The position numbers and the translations under genes were made by a program. 64,000 nucleotides of DNA, taken from NCBI RefSeq assembly GCF_003314995.1, contig NZ_QNRH01000009.1:18105-82104 (forward strand). The letters are read 5' to 3'. Source of the stretch: Pseudochrobactrum asaccharolyticum. GTDB taxonomy: Bacteria; Pseudomonadota; Alphaproteobacteria; Rhizobiales; Rhizobiaceae. The notes beneath the pieces are model-generated. The model did not search any database. It saw only the letters and a program-made list of their open reading frames with translations, and was not told the DNA's origin. Every line of letters begins with the position of its first letter. Within the stretch, counting starts at the first letter, position 1. Below, one piece after another: positions 45,536 through 55,056 of this stretch.

Positions 45536-46087
45536 ATGCTTAAAACAGAACGTCTCATCATGCGGCCATGGCTGGAGAGTGATGCAGCAAGTCTTTATCA
45601 ATATGCCAGTGACGACCGTGTCGGGCCGATCGCAGGCTGGCCGGCACACCAGAGTGAAGAAGAAAGCCTGGACATTATCCGTACTGTGTTTTCACATCCG
45701 GCAATTTACGCTGTTGCGTTGAAAGAAGATAATGTTGCTATCGGCATGGCCGGTTTGCTGATTGGCAAAGACAGTAATTTTGACATTGCGGATAATGAAG
45801 CAGAAGTCGCCTATTGGATCGGCGTGCCGTTCTGGGGGCAGGGTTTTATTCCGGAAGCGGTGAAAGAACTGATGCGCCATGCTTTTGAAGAACTGAACAT
45901 GGCCGCTCTTTGGTGCGGTTATTTTGCGGAGAATGAGCAGTCTTTTAAAGCGCAGGCAAAATGCGGTTTCAAACACCATCACACGGAAGAAAAGCAGTTC
46001 AATCAGTTTATGAGCGACTACCGTGTTGAGCATATCAGCCGCATTGGTAAAGATGAATGGCTGGATTTACAAAAGAAACTGGCCTGA
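45536..46087 (+). CDS. GNAT-family N-acetyltransferase (RimJ/RimL type)
   Basis: The 183 residues start LKTERLIMRPWLESDAASLYQYAS, the RimJ/RimL signature. They hold the acetyl-CoA region AYWIGVPFWGQGFIPEAVKELMRHAFEELNM and ENEQSFKAQAKCGFK. It transfers an acetyl group from acetyl-CoA to an amine of a protein or small molecule; the acceptor is not readable. Its 3' end converges on the XRE-cupin gene. Confidence 0.9.
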   Translation: MLKTERLIMRPWLESDAASLYQYASDDRVGPIAGWPAHQSEEESLDIIRTVFSHPAIYAVALKEDNVAIGMAGLLIGKDSNFDIADNEAEVAYWIGVPFWGQGFIPEAVKELMRHAFEELNMAALWCGYFAENEQSFKAQAKCGFKHHHTEEKQFNQFMSDYRVEHISRIGKDEWLDLQKKLA

Positions 46088-46099
46088 GTTTTCAAAACA

Positions 46100-46135
46100 C
46101 AACGCGGGGATATGGCTCAGCCTGTCTCCGTGTTG
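46100..46135. terminator. Possible hairpin terminator between convergent genes
   Basis: CAACGCGGGGA and TCTCCGTGTTG pair with G-U wobbles across a 14-base loop after the GNAT gene. No T run follows. Confidence 0.35.
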
Positions 46136-46176
46136 CACAGGACAGAAGTCGGGGATGAATACGCAAATTGTTCGGT

Positions 46177-46800
46177 CTACTCGTCTACAATTTGCAGAGA
46201 GCTGATGCCGAGCAAGGTGTTTTCCATGTCCTGCTCACTACCGGAACAGACGCACAGAATTTCTGCATCTTGTTCACTCACCGATAAATAGGCATGTCCC
46301 ATGGTTGAATCGATATAAACGCTCTCACCGGTTTTCAGCCGTACCGGCTTATACTGATCAGTATGGAGTTCAATTTCACCCTTGAGAACAATCAGAAACT
46401 CCTCACCGGCATGTCTGGTCAGGGGGCCGAATTCTTCCATTGAGCGGGCACGGGCAAATGCGTGGATAGGCACCATGCGTTTGCGAATGAGATCGGTTGC
46501 CAGATAATGATAATCGTAATTCTGCGTCAGCTGACGCAATGTCGACATGGCCGAGCTAACAGAACGCCGTGCGCGATTGGTGGCAGGATCATTATCGCAA
46601 CTTAAAAGCTCGGTAACGTGAATGCCTAAGCCATGGCAGATTTGCAGCAACTTGTCATAGCTCAGAGATAGTTGATCATTTTCAACTTTGGACAGCGTGG
46701 AAACCGCAACGCCGGTGCGGTCGCTGACTTGTTGCAGCGTCCATTGGTGGTTCTTGCGCAGTTTGCGCAGGCAATTGGCAAGATTGGGCTGTCCGGACAT
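46177..46800 (-). CDS. XRE-type HTH regulator with cupin domain
   Basis: The 207 residues hold an XRE HTH (about 8-62; LRKLRKNHQWTLQQVSDRTGVAVSTLSKVENDQLSLSYDKL) and a C-terminal cupin (about 125-200; GEEFLIVLKGEIELHTDQYKPVRLKTGESVYIDSTMGHAYLSV). Such proteins control amine, D-amino-acid or peptide catabolism operons. It is divergent from the FAD oxidoreductase gene, 113 bases away, with a GTCAGAAAACTGAC dyad in between. Confidence 0.9.
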   Translation of the reverse strand: MSGQPNLANCLRKLRKNHQWTLQQVSDRTGVAVSTLSKVENDQLSLSYDKLLQICHGLGIHVTELLSCDNDPATNRARRSVSSAMSTLRQLTQNYDYHYLATDLIRKRMVPIHAFARARSMEEFGPLTRHAGEEFLIVLKGEIELHTDQYKPVRLKTGESVYIDSTMGHAYLSVSEQDAEILCVCSGSEQDMENTLLGISSLQIVDE

Positions 46801-46886
46801 TTTTACTCCGCTTCAATTCTGGGCTCTATCTTATTCTGTGCAAGAAAACGGAGCAAGATTTTTATTATATGCTAAATATTGACTAA

Positions 46887-46900
46887 GTCAGAAAACTGAC
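46887..46900. promoter_or_regulatory. GTCAGAAAACTGAC dyad before FAD oxidoreductase gene
   Basis: GTCAG-AAAA-CTGAC is a perfect 5-bp dyad 13 bases upstream of the ATG at 46914. Near-identical GACAGAAAACTGAC occurs at 50593-50606, and related GACAGAAAA sites at 51563-51573 (minus) and 51588-51596. It may be a site for the XRE-cupin or RpiR regulator. Confidence 0.5.
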
Positions 46901-46913
46901 ATAGCAATTCTGC

Positions 46914-48035
46914 ATGGGAGAAAATTCAAAAACTATTATCGTTATCGGCGGGGGCATTGCAGGCCTTTCCGCTGCTGCTGTTTTGGCTCAGTCGTCTTCA
47001 GTCTTGTTGCTGGAGCGCGAAAAACAGCTTGGCTATCATGCGAGCGGCCGTTCGGCCGCCCTGTTCTCGGAAACCTACGGTAACCGTGTTGTACGCGGAT
47101 TGTCGGTTGCCAGTCGTCCGGCATTGGAAAACGGCGGCTTCTTTGAGCATCGCCGTGGTGCGTTGCATATCGGTGGTGTGAGTGATGCTGCTGCGATTGA
47201 TGAACTGGCGCAGGAGTTGCAGGCACTGTTACCATCCGTACGTCGCCTGTCTGCAGCAGACGTTCATGCAATGGTTGCCGTGATCCCGCAGGGCAAGACC
47301 TGCGGCGGTGTCTATGAAGCGGACGCCATGGATATTGATACCAACAAGATGCTCAGCGACCGCGCTGCTCAGTTTAAAGCAGCAGGCGGAACTGTGCGTC
47401 TTGGTGAAGAAGTACTGGAAATCCGTAAAACCAAAAACGGATTTCAGGTGGTAACGAATACCGGCACTTACGAGGCGGATATTGTTATCAATGCGTCCGG
47501 TGCATGGGCGGATGTCATTGCCGAGCGGGCAGGGTTGTCCGGTCTCGGTATGCAACCGAAGCGCCGCACAGCTTTTATGTTTGATGCAGAGGACGAAGCC
47601 TTACGTGAATGGCCATTGGTCGTTGATCTGCATGAGCAGTTTTATTTCAAGCCGGATGCCGGACGTCTGATCGGCTCACTGGCCGATGAAACCGATACGC
47701 CGCCTTGCGATGCCTATCCGGAAGATCTGGATGTCGCGATCGCCGTTGACCGAATTGAGCAGGCCACCACACTGCACATCGGTCGCCCTGCAACACCATG
47801 GGCAGGGCTCAGGACATTTTCACCGGATCGTACACCGGTGGTTGGCTTTGATCCGCGTTTATCCGGTTTCTTCTGGCTGGTCGGGCAGGGCGGCTACGGT
47901 TTTCAGGTTTCACTGGCTTTGGCTGATATGACCGCAAAGCTGATCAGGCATGAGGCGCTGCCGGATGAATTGGTGAAACTTGGCGTCACTGCGGAAGCAT
48001 TGGCACCGGAACGGTTTCTGCGAAAAGCAGATTAA
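46914..48035 (+). CDS. FAD-dependent amino-acid oxidoreductase (DadA/glycine-oxidase family)
   Basis: The 373 residues have the N-terminal Rossmann motif VIGGGIAGLSAAAVLAQ, GYHASGRSAALFSETYGNRVVR, and a C-terminal GQGGYGFQVSLALADMTAKL. These are DAO-family features. Family members oxidise amino acids or N-methyl amino acids, giving the oxo acid and ammonia or amine. It opens an operon with creatininase-type and peptide-binding genes. A terminator-like hairpin (48043) follows, so read-through may be partial. Confidence 0.9.
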   Translation: MGENSKTIIVIGGGIAGLSAAAVLAQSSSVLLLEREKQLGYHASGRSAALFSETYGNRVVRGLSVASRPALENGGFFEHRRGALHIGGVSDAAAIDELAQELQALLPSVRRLSAADVHAMVAVIPQGKTCGGVYEADAMDIDTNKMLSDRAAQFKAAGGTVRLGEEVLEIRKTKNGFQVVTNTGTYEADIVINASGAWADVIAERAGLSGLGMQPKRRTAFMFDAEDEALREWPLVVDLHEQFYFKPDAGRLIGSLADETDTPPCDAYPEDLDVAIAVDRIEQATTLHIGRPATPWAGLRTFSPDRTPVVGFDPRLSGFFWLVGQGGYGFQVSLALADMTAKLIRHEALPDELVKLGVTAEALAPERFLRKAD

Positions 48036-48042
48036 CAATCAG

Positions 48043-48070
48043 CCGGCACATGATGTGCCGGTTTTATTTT
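48043..48070 (+). terminator. Terminator-like hairpin after FAD oxidoreductase gene
   Basis: CCGGCACA-TGA-TGTGCCGG is followed by TTTTATTTT. It may be a partial terminator, since the next gene starts only 55 bases after the stop of the FAD oxidoreductase gene. Confidence 0.75.
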
Positions 48071-48089
48071 ATATGAGCGGGAGAGAGAA

Positions 48090-48920
48090 ATGGTAGCAGA
48101 AGTTGAATGGGCACGCATGACCGCGCCGGATTTGCGGGAGATTGCAGCGGGTAAAAATGCGCTGGCAATTCTGCCGATCGGTTCGCTGGAACAGCATGGC
48201 CCGCATCTGCCGGTTATTACGGATACGGCAAGTGCTTCTGAAGCGGCAATCCGAGCCGCGCGTCTCGTTTCAGGCGAAATGCCGGTGGCGGTGTTGCCGG
48301 GCTTGTGGCTGGGAATGAGTGAACATCATTTGCCATTCGGCGGTACGATTACGCTGGATTTTGAAGCACTGCGCAAAGTCCTGCAATGTATTGTACGTTC
48401 CCTTAAAGCGCTCGGCTTCTCACGTCTGCTAATCGTGAACGGTCATGGCGGCAATATTGATCCGCTGGCTGTTGCCGTGCGTGAACTGGCTGTTGAATTC
48501 TCGATGCCGATTGTCTCCACGCTGCCTTGGGAGCTGGCTCCGGAAGAAACAGCACAGATTTTTGAGGTTGATACCGGTGCGCATCACGCCTGTGAGGGTG
48601 AATCTTCGGTTATGCTGGCAATTACGCCGCAAACCGTGCGCTCAGACCGCTTCGAGCAGGCTTTTGGCAACCAGCAACATCCGTTGGAAAATCTGCCAAA
48701 AGGAGCAACGCGCTTCTATTCCTTCTCAGAACATGCGCCGACGACCGGCACGTGGGGCGATCCGCGCAGCGCTACGGCTGAAAAAGGTGAGCGTTTTCTG
48801 AATTTGCAGGCTGCTGAAGTTGCGAAACTCATTCGCTGTGACGCACTATGGACGGCTCCGGATCCTGTCTGGTCCGCAGGTCGTGGTCAGAAAACCTCAG
48901 CCGGACGGCTCGAAATCTAA
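48090..48920 (+). CDS. Creatininase-family amidohydrolase
   Basis: The 276 residues contain LPIGSLEQHGPHLPVITDTASASEAA (metal-binding Glu, His and Asp), LPFGGTITLDFEAL, LIVNGHGGNIDPLA (metal and active site) and HACEGESSVMLA. This is the creatininase / MftE-type family. Members hydrolyse cyclic or linear amides such as creatinine or peptides. It probably cleaves a product of the imported compound in this operon. Start ATG 48090. Confidence 0.9.
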   Translation: MVAEVEWARMTAPDLREIAAGKNALAILPIGSLEQHGPHLPVITDTASASEAAIRAARLVSGEMPVAVLPGLWLGMSEHHLPFGGTITLDFEALRKVLQCIVRSLKALGFSRLLIVNGHGGNIDPLAVAVRELAVEFSMPIVSTLPWELAPEETAQIFEVDTGAHHACEGESSVMLAITPQTVRSDRFEQAFGNQQHPLENLPKGATRFYSFSEHAPTTGTWGDPRSATAEKGERFLNLQAAEVAKLIRCDALWTAPDPVWSAGRGQKTSAGRLEI

Positions 48921-48948
48921 ATCAGCGTGCATAATGGGGAGGAAGATT

Positions 48949-50568
48949 ATGCGTTTACTTTCATCTCGGGCAGCGTTGCTGGGTGCAACATTGCTCTCCG
49001 GTGCGCTTGCAGTTGTTGGCGGAACGGTTGCCGCACAGGCCAAGACACTGGTTTATTGTTCAGAAGGCTCGCCGGAAGGTTTTGATGCCGCGCTTTACTC
49101 GACAAACAGCACATGGGATGCGTCATCCGAGACGGTCTATGATCGGCTGACTGAGTTTAAAGCCGGCACAACAGAGATCGTGCCGGGACTGGCCGAGAGC
49201 TGGACAATTTCGGATGATAATCTGGAATATGTGCTGAAATTGCGGGAAGGCGTGCAGTTCCAGAAAACGGATTATTTTACACCGTCGCGTGCGTTTAATG
49301 CCGATGATGTGCTGTTCTCGTATAACCGCCAGATCGATAAAACCAGCCCGTGGTATAATTATACCGGCATGGGCAACTGGGAAATGTTCGATGCAATGGA
49401 GATGGGCAAGATCGTTAAAGAGATCGTCAAAGTTGATGATCACACGGTCAAATTTGTGCTTAATCAGCCGGATGCCTCGCTGTTAGCAAAGCTGGCGCTG
49501 AATTTTGGTGTCATTCTTTCAGCTGAATATGCGGCTCAGTTGGAGAAGTCAGGCAATCAGCTGGATCTCGATCATAAGCCGGTGGGGACCGGGCCTTTTG
49601 TGTTCAACGCGTACCAGCAGGATGCAGTCATTCGTTTCGCGGCGAACCCTGATTACTGGGGCGGTAAGCCGAAAATTGATACGCTGATTTTTGCGATTAC
49701 CGTGGATTCCACGACGCGTATGCAACGCCTGAAAGCCGGCGAATGCCAGATTGCACCTTATCCGGCTCCGGCGGATGTGGAGGGGCTTAAAGCTGATCCG
49801 TCGCTGACAGTTGTGGAGCAACCGGGGCTCAATGTCGCTTATATGTCTTACAACACGCTTGTCGCACCTTTCGACAAGGTCGAAGTGCGTAAGGCACTTA
49901 ATATGGCGATCAACCGTCAGGCGATTGTCGATAGTATCTATCAGGGCTTCGGACAGGTTGCGCAGACCGGTGTGCCGCCGACAATGTGGAGCTATAACGG
50001 AGCGATTAAAGGTCCGGTTTATGATCCGGAACTGGCAAAGAAAATGCTGGATGAGGCCGGTGTCAAAGATCTGAATATGAAGATCTGGGCAATGCCTGTG
50101 GCCAGACCTTATATGCCCAATGCACGCCGCACTGCTGAAATGATGCAGGCCGATCTGGCGCAGGTCGGTGTTAAGGTTGAAATCGTCTCCTATGAATGGG
50201 GAGAGTATCTGAAGAAAAGCCGTGACAAAGCGCGTGACGGTGCAGTGATCCTTGGGGCAACCAGTGATAATGGCGATCCGGATAATATGCTGAGTTTCTT
50301 CTTTGTTTGCTCGGCAATCGGTTCCAGCAACATGTCAAACTGGTGCTATAAGCCGGTGGATGACCTGTTGCAGCAAGGGCGTATTACCTCTGACGCTACA
50401 AAGCGCAAAGAAATCTATGAAAAAGCGCAGGAATATATTGATGAGCAAGCACCATGGCTGCCGATTGCCCATTCAACCGTTGTGCTGCCGATGTCGAAAA
50501 AGGTCAAAAATTACGTGATGGAACCGCTGGGTTCACATCGCTTTAAAAATGTTGATCTCGACGAGTAA
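48949..50568 (+). CDS. Family-5 peptide-binding protein without adjacent permeases
   Basis: The 539 residues start at ATG 48949 after GGGGAGGAAG, with a Sec signal peptide ending in VAAQA (about residue 26). The family-5 core includes VPGLAESWTISDDNLEYVLKLREGVQFQ and HKPVGTGPFVFNAYQQD. It captures dipeptides or related compounds. No permease follows it; the nearest are the intact permeases at 53278-55055, which have a damaged binding protein of their own, so it may supply them. Repeat 50577-50622 follows. Confidence 0.92.
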   Translation: MRLLSSRAALLGATLLSGALAVVGGTVAAQAKTLVYCSEGSPEGFDAALYSTNSTWDASSETVYDRLTEFKAGTTEIVPGLAESWTISDDNLEYVLKLREGVQFQKTDYFTPSRAFNADDVLFSYNRQIDKTSPWYNYTGMGNWEMFDAMEMGKIVKEIVKVDDHTVKFVLNQPDASLLAKLALNFGVILSAEYAAQLEKSGNQLDLDHKPVGTGPFVFNAYQQDAVIRFAANPDYWGGKPKIDTLIFAITVDSTTRMQRLKAGECQIAPYPAPADVEGLKADPSLTVVEQPGLNVAYMSYNTLVAPFDKVEVRKALNMAINRQAIVDSIYQGFGQVAQTGVPPTMWSYNGAIKGPVYDPELAKKMLDEAGVKDLNMKIWAMPVARPYMPNARRTAEMMQADLAQVGVKVEIVSYEWGEYLKKSRDKARDGAVILGATSDNGDPDNMLSFFFVCSAIGSSNMSNWCYKPVDDLLQQGRITSDATKRKEIYEKAQEYIDEQAPWLPIAHSTVVLPMSKKVKNYVMEPLGSHRFKNVDLDE

Positions 50569-50576
50569 GAAACCAA

Positions 50577-50622
50577 AACAGGCATCGTTCTTGACAGAAA
50601 ACTGACAAAAGCGATGCCTGTT
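50577..50622. terminator. Hairpin after peptide-binding gene, overlapping GACAGAAAAC motif
   Basis: AACAGGCATCG and CGATGCCTGTT form a perfect 11-bp stem with a 24-base loop. The loop holds GACAGAAAACTGAC (50593-50606), the same motif as at 46887. The region is followed by a second TTGACAGAAAG copy (50624-50634). It may serve as terminator and operator. Confidence 0.5.
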
Positions 50623-50681
50623 CTTGACAGAAAGCGCATAGATAGTTGAGGAGCTGTTGGTGTGGGGGATTCTGTACAGGC

Positions 50682-51536
50682 TTATTTGGTGTGGCCGGTA
50701 AAATGTTTGTAGAGTTCGGAGATTTCATTCATCCGTGTTTCCACAGATGGCCCGAGCTGGCTTACAACTTCATTAAGCAACAGGTTTCCCAATACAGCCA
50801 TCATTGCGGTTGAATCCCAGAATGTGCCTGTATCTGTTGGGACATTAAAGGTTTCTGCCGCAACACCGCGGCACCAGTGGCAGTAGGGATCAGTAAACAG
50901 CGTAACAGGAATACCTGCAGCTTTTGCACGACGTGCGAGTAATGCAGCAAGGTTGGAATATTTGCGCGCTTCAAACATCACAAGAGCGGAGTGACTGTTA
51001 TCGTTTAAGAAAATCTCGGAGAAGTTGCCGTTGGTGGTATCAACAAGAAATACATCATCGCGCAGATATTGCAGCTGATGTGCAAAATATTGTGCGAGGC
51101 CACGTTCTGTCTGGAAACCGACAACAAAGACCTTCTTAGCTGTGGCAAGACGGTTCGCGGCTGTTTTCCATTGTGGTTTGCGTGCCAGTTCATGGATATG
51201 AACAAGCGCAGCAATTTCTTTCTCGAGGATTTTGGCGGAGGCATCACCTTTGCTGCTCTCTTGCGTAAACTCTTTCAACCGGTCGCCGACAAGCCACGGT
51301 TGATGCCCGATGGATTCGCCTAACTCCGTCTTTAAGTCTTTGAAATGCTTATAGCCAAGCTTTCGACAAAAACGTCCGATTGTCACTTCGCTGACGCCGA
51401 TTTTTTCAGCAAGTGTTGCTGCATTTTCAAAAGGCAGTGAGTTGAGATTGGTCAGCATGTAGTTTGCAATCTGACTACCTGCTGAGGTGCTATCCTCAAG
51501 GCTTGATTTCAGGCGTTCGCGGATAGCTTCAGACAT
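50682..51536 (-). CDS. RpiR-family regulator (HTH plus SIS domain)
   Basis: The 284 residues carry an N-terminal RpiR HTH (about 10-75; LPFENAATLAEKIGVSEVTIGRFCRKLGYKHFKDLKTELGE) and a SIS sugar/effector-binding domain (about 115-260; KKVFVVGFQTERGLAQYFAHQLQYLRDDVFLVD). It is divergent from the damaged-binding-protein operon at 51684. The repeated motif in the 147-bp gap (51563-51597) is the likely binding site. Effector unknown. Confidence 0.9.
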   Translation of the reverse strand: MSEAIRERLKSSLEDSTSAGSQIANYMLTNLNSLPFENAATLAEKIGVSEVTIGRFCRKLGYKHFKDLKTELGESIGHQPWLVGDRLKEFTQESSKGDASAKILEKEIAALVHIHELARKPQWKTAANRLATAKKVFVVGFQTERGLAQYFAHQLQYLRDDVFLVDTTNGNFSEIFLNDNSHSALVMFEARKYSNLAALLARRAKAAGIPVTLFTDPYCHWCRGVAAETFNVPTDTGTFWDSTAMMAVLGNLLLNEVVSQLGPSVETRMNEISELYKHFTGHTK

Positions 51537-51562
51537 TAATTATTCCCATTAAATTGAATGTA

Positions 51563-51597
51563 AGTTTTCTGTCTTTTAATTCTTGATGACAGAAAAG
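51563..51597. promoter_or_regulatory. Inverted repeat operator candidate (RpiR-type)
   Basis: AGTTTTCTGTC (51563-51573) and GACAGAAAAG (51588-51597) form a dyad with 9-bp core arms TTTTCTGTC and GACAGAAAA, separated by 14 bases. The same GACAGAAAA core occurs at 50593, 50626 and, as GTCAGAAAA, at 46887. Confidence 0.55.
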
Positions 51598-51683
51598 AAT
51601 CACTTTAGCATCCTCCGTAATTATAAAACGGAACTCCGTCGGGAGTAAACGTAACAGGGCAAAGCCCGGTCGGTGGAGGAACA

Positions 51684-53269
51684 ATGAACCGTCGTGATTT
51701 TTTGCTGTCGTCAGCTGCTTTTCTTCTTACTACACAAACCCTGCTGTCAACCAGCCTTCCTGTGCAGGCATCCGGTTCGGAAGTTGTTATTGTACTTTCC
51801 AGTGATGAAACCGGTGCGCCGCATCTCGATCCGATCCGTGCCACATTGCTCAGTGTTGCGGCTGATCTGATTTATGACCGGCTGATTGCGATGTCCGATC
51901 AGCATACATTCCATCCGCATCTAGCTGAATCCTGGCAAGAAAGCGAAGACGGCCTGAACTGGACATTCCGGCTGAAAAAAATGTTCGTTTCCATGATGGT
52001 GAGCCCTTTAACGCCGACACGATTGTCTGGTGGGTGGCAAAATATGTTGACAGTGCGAACCAGCATGTCAGCGGAGCAATTGAAAAAGTTGTCGTCGTTG
52101 ACGAGCATACAGTTCGCTTTGAGATGAACCGTCCTGACCCAAATCTGCTTTATAATCTGGCATCGTACTTTATGGGCATTCCGTCGCCTAAAGCTTATGA
52201 AGCCGCCAATGGTAATTTCGGTGTGACGGAAGCAATCGGCACTGGTCCCTATAAGCTGGAAAACTTCATCGTCGGGCAGGAAACCGTTCTGGTTGCAAAC
52301 GAGGATTATGCCTGGGGCAGTGAATTGTCGGAGAATAAAGGAGCACCGGTACTGGAGCGTCTGGTTCTGCGGGAAATTCAGGACGCTTCCACGGCCTTCC
52401 TTGAAATGAATACCGGTGGTGCGGATATTCTGCTGGGAGTACCAACAGAATTCATTCCGCAGATGAAAGCCAATAGCGGGATTGAACTGCGCAATATGCC
52501 TGCAACGGGTACCTCTTATTTACAGTTTAACACGAAAGCGGCACCTTTCTCTGATCCGACAATCCGGCAGGCTGTAGCTTACACGGTTGATCAGGAACCA
52601 ATCCTGAAAGCAGTGTTTGGTGGTTCAGGCGCTGTTGCACATCAATTTCTTGCTTCCTCATTGGATGAATCTAAGGTTCGTCCTGAAGTCCTTATCCGTC
52701 CGGATCTTGAAAAAGCAAAGCAGTTGCTGGATCAGGCGGGATGGAAAGCAGGTGCTGATGGTATGCGGGTTAAAGACGGCATACCGCTTAAAATCCAGTT
52801 ATGGTCGACATCTGAAACGGCGTATAAACGCATTGCGGAAATTGTTCAGGCACAATTGAGAAATATCGGTTTTGCTGTTGATGTTACCTTATTTGATAGT
52901 GCCAGCATGAAGGATGCCTTGCGAAAAGGCGATTATCAGATGGCTGTCAGCCATTATGACTGGGATAATGCTGATATTTTGAGCTGGTTCTTCAGCGGGG
53001 AGAATATTCCGCACCCGAACAGCACACGCTGGGATGATCAGCGCTCGGAAGAACTGCGCAAAGATGCGGAAAACACGGCACGTAACTGGCAGGAACGGGT
53101 TGCGAAATTCAAAACCTATCACGAAAATCTACTGGAAAATTTCGTTTTTGTTCCGTTGCATGAATTTGAAAAAACCATTGCAATCAACAGCGGCCGTATT
53201 GTTCTACCGGAAAAACTGCGCACGACTGCACTTGGCAGCGTAACGCTTCTTGATGCGAAGTGGCAGTAA
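51684..53269 (+). pseudogene. Family-5 peptide-binding protein, frameshifted in an A7 run
   Basis: The first frame (51684 onwards) gives a Tat-like signal (NRRDFLLSSAAFLLTTQTLL) and HPHLAESWQESEDGLNWTFRLKK, then loses frame in the run of seven A (51975-51981). The second frame resumes with VRFHDGEPFNADTIVWWVAKYVDSANQHV and continues intact to 53269. Adding one A restores a full protein of about 528 residues. It is the binding protein of the importer at 53278-56981. Causes could be a sequencing error, true mutation or slippage at the A run; otherwise the sequence looks normal. Confidence 0.8.
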
Positions 53270-53277
53270 ATTCAGTT

Positions 53278-54204
53278 ATGACGTCATTCATTCTCAAACG
53301 CCTTTTGGCTGTGATACCCGTATTTTTTGTTGTCTCGATTACGGTTTTTCTCGTTATCCATCTCGTTCCGGGCGATCCGATTGATAATCTTATGCGTGCC
53401 GGATCGTCTCCGGCTTTGCGTGAACAGATCGCGGCCAAATACGGTTTGGATAAAGGGCTTTTTGAACAATATGTCATCTGGATGGGGCGGGTCTTGACGC
53501 TGGATTTCGGCACGTCAATTATTCAGTCCCGACCAGTGAGTGCGCTCATTGCGCAGAACCTGCCGGATAGTTTGATATTAGGCGGTTTTGCCTTCCTGTT
53601 TTCGACACTTGCAGGTATCAGCGCTGGTGTCGTGGCAGCGAAATATTATGGCAGCCGCATTGATAGCGGCATTACCACCGGCATTTTGCTGGGCTCAACA
53701 ATACCAAGTTTCTGGCTCGGGCTTTTGCTTATTCTGGTTTTTGCCGTCTGGTTGGGTTGGGTGCCGGTTTCCGGTGCACGCGGCTGGTCATCGCTGATCC
53801 TGCCGGTGATTGCAACAGGTCTTGGCGGTGTTGCGCTTGTTGCCCGCGTGACCAAAGTCTCAATGATTGAAATCGGCAGACAGGATTTTGTCATGCTGTT
53901 GCGGGCGAAAGGTGTATCTGAAAGCCGTATTCGCATCAGCCATGTACTGCGTCATGCAATGGTACCGGTCATTTCTATTCTTGGTCTGCGCATCGGTTGG
54001 ATTTTGGGTGGTGCAATTACTGTTGAAGTGGTGTTTGCCCGTCCGGGGCTGGGGTCTTTGCTGATCCGCGCGCTTAATCAGCGGGATTATCCGCTGGTGC
54101 AAGGCTGCCTGCTCATGCTGGCAATGGCCGTTATTCTTGGGACTATTCTCGGTGATGTTGCGCAGGCAGCTATGGATCCGAGACAACGGGAGGCAGCAAA
54201 ATGA
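53278..54204 (+). CDS. Peptide ABC importer, permease (DppB type)
   Basis: The 308 residues begin FILKRLLAVIPVFFVVSITVFLVIHLVPGDPID, the DppB N-terminus. They also contain KYGLDKGLFEQYVIWMGRVLTLDFGTS and the EAA loop (FVMLLRAKGVSESRIRISHVLRHAMVP). ATG 53278 is chosen over a GTG at 53260 that overlaps the binding-protein stop. Its stop overlaps the next start (ATGA at 54201). Confidence 0.9.
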   Translation: MTSFILKRLLAVIPVFFVVSITVFLVIHLVPGDPIDNLMRAGSSPALREQIAAKYGLDKGLFEQYVIWMGRVLTLDFGTSIIQSRPVSALIAQNLPDSLILGGFAFLFSTLAGISAGVVAAKYYGSRIDSGITTGILLGSTIPSFWLGLLLILVFAVWLGWVPVSGARGWSSLILPVIATGLGGVALVARVTKVSMIEIGRQDFVMLLRAKGVSESRIRISHVLRHAMVPVISILGLRIGWILGGAITVEVVFARPGLGSLLIRALNQRDYPLVQGCLLMLAMAVILGTILGDVAQAAMDPRQREAAK

Positions 54205-55055
54205 CAGTGATTGTCTCTGATACACGGCGTTTGCGACTTCCTGTTTCCGTTCCGGTCGCGATTGCAGTGTTGTTTCTTATCTTACTGGTTTTGTCAGCAA
54301 TCTTTGCAACGCTGATTGTGCCTTATGCTTATGATGCACAAAATATAATCAATATGAATCAGGCACCCGGTCTGACGCATCTTTTTGGTACAGATGAGTT
54401 TGGTCGTGATGTGTTGTCCCGTATAGTTGTGGGTGCACAGACGTCACTTTCTGTGAGTGTGACGGCGGTTGGTTTTTCCGTTTTATTCGGCCTGATACTC
54501 GGAGCCATTTGTGGTTATTTCGGTGGTGTGATTGATCGGGTCTTGATGACTGTCGTTGATCTGACCTGGTCATTTCCGGAAATCCTGATTGCACTCATGC
54601 TCGTCGCAGTCATTGGAGCGGGTTTGCATGGTGTGGTTATTGCTGTTGCAATTGCTTATCTGGCGCAATTTACGCGGCTGACGCGTACACAGATCATGCA
54701 GATCAAAAAAGAAGCCTATGTGGATGCTGCAATCAATCTGGGTGCAAGTAATTTCCATATTTTGTTCCGGCACCTTGTACCGAATTCACTGGCTCCCGTC
54801 CTTGTTGCAGCCATGCTGGCCACAGGCGATGCGATTATTCTTGAAGCAACATTGGGGTTCTTCGGGCTTGGTGCACAACCGCCGACACCGAGCTGGGGCG
54901 CAATGATGAGCTCAGGAACAGCACAATTATTCGTTTCGCCGTGGGTGATTATCATTCCTGGCTGCGCCGTAGCACTGACGGTTATCGCACTGAATGTTGT
55001 CGGTGATGCGATTATCCAGTCGCTGGATTTCCGCAATAAAGCACGGGAGGGTTAA
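54201..55055 (+). CDS. Peptide ABC importer, permease (DppC type)
   Basis: The 284 residues show the DppC pattern: an N-terminal helix, HLFGTDEFGRDVLSRIVVGAQTSLSVSVTAVGFSVL, and the EAA loop (AYVDAAINLGASNFHILFRHLVPNSL). GLGAQPPTPSWGAMMS near the C-terminus is typical of the family. The next gene starts one base after its stop. Confidence 0.93.
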   Translation: MTVIVSDTRRLRLPVSVPVAIAVLFLILLVLSAIFATLIVPYAYDAQNIINMNQAPGLTHLFGTDEFGRDVLSRIVVGAQTSLSVSVTAVGFSVLFGLILGAICGYFGGVIDRVLMTVVDLTWSFPEILIALMLVAVIGAGLHGVVIAVAIAYLAQFTRLTRTQIMQIKKEAYVDAAINLGASNFHILFRHLVPNSLAPVLVAAMLATGDAIILEATLGFFGLGAQPPTPSWGAMMSSGTAQLFVSPWVIIIPGCAVALTVIALNVVGDAIIQSLDFRNKAREG

Positions 55056-55056
55056 A

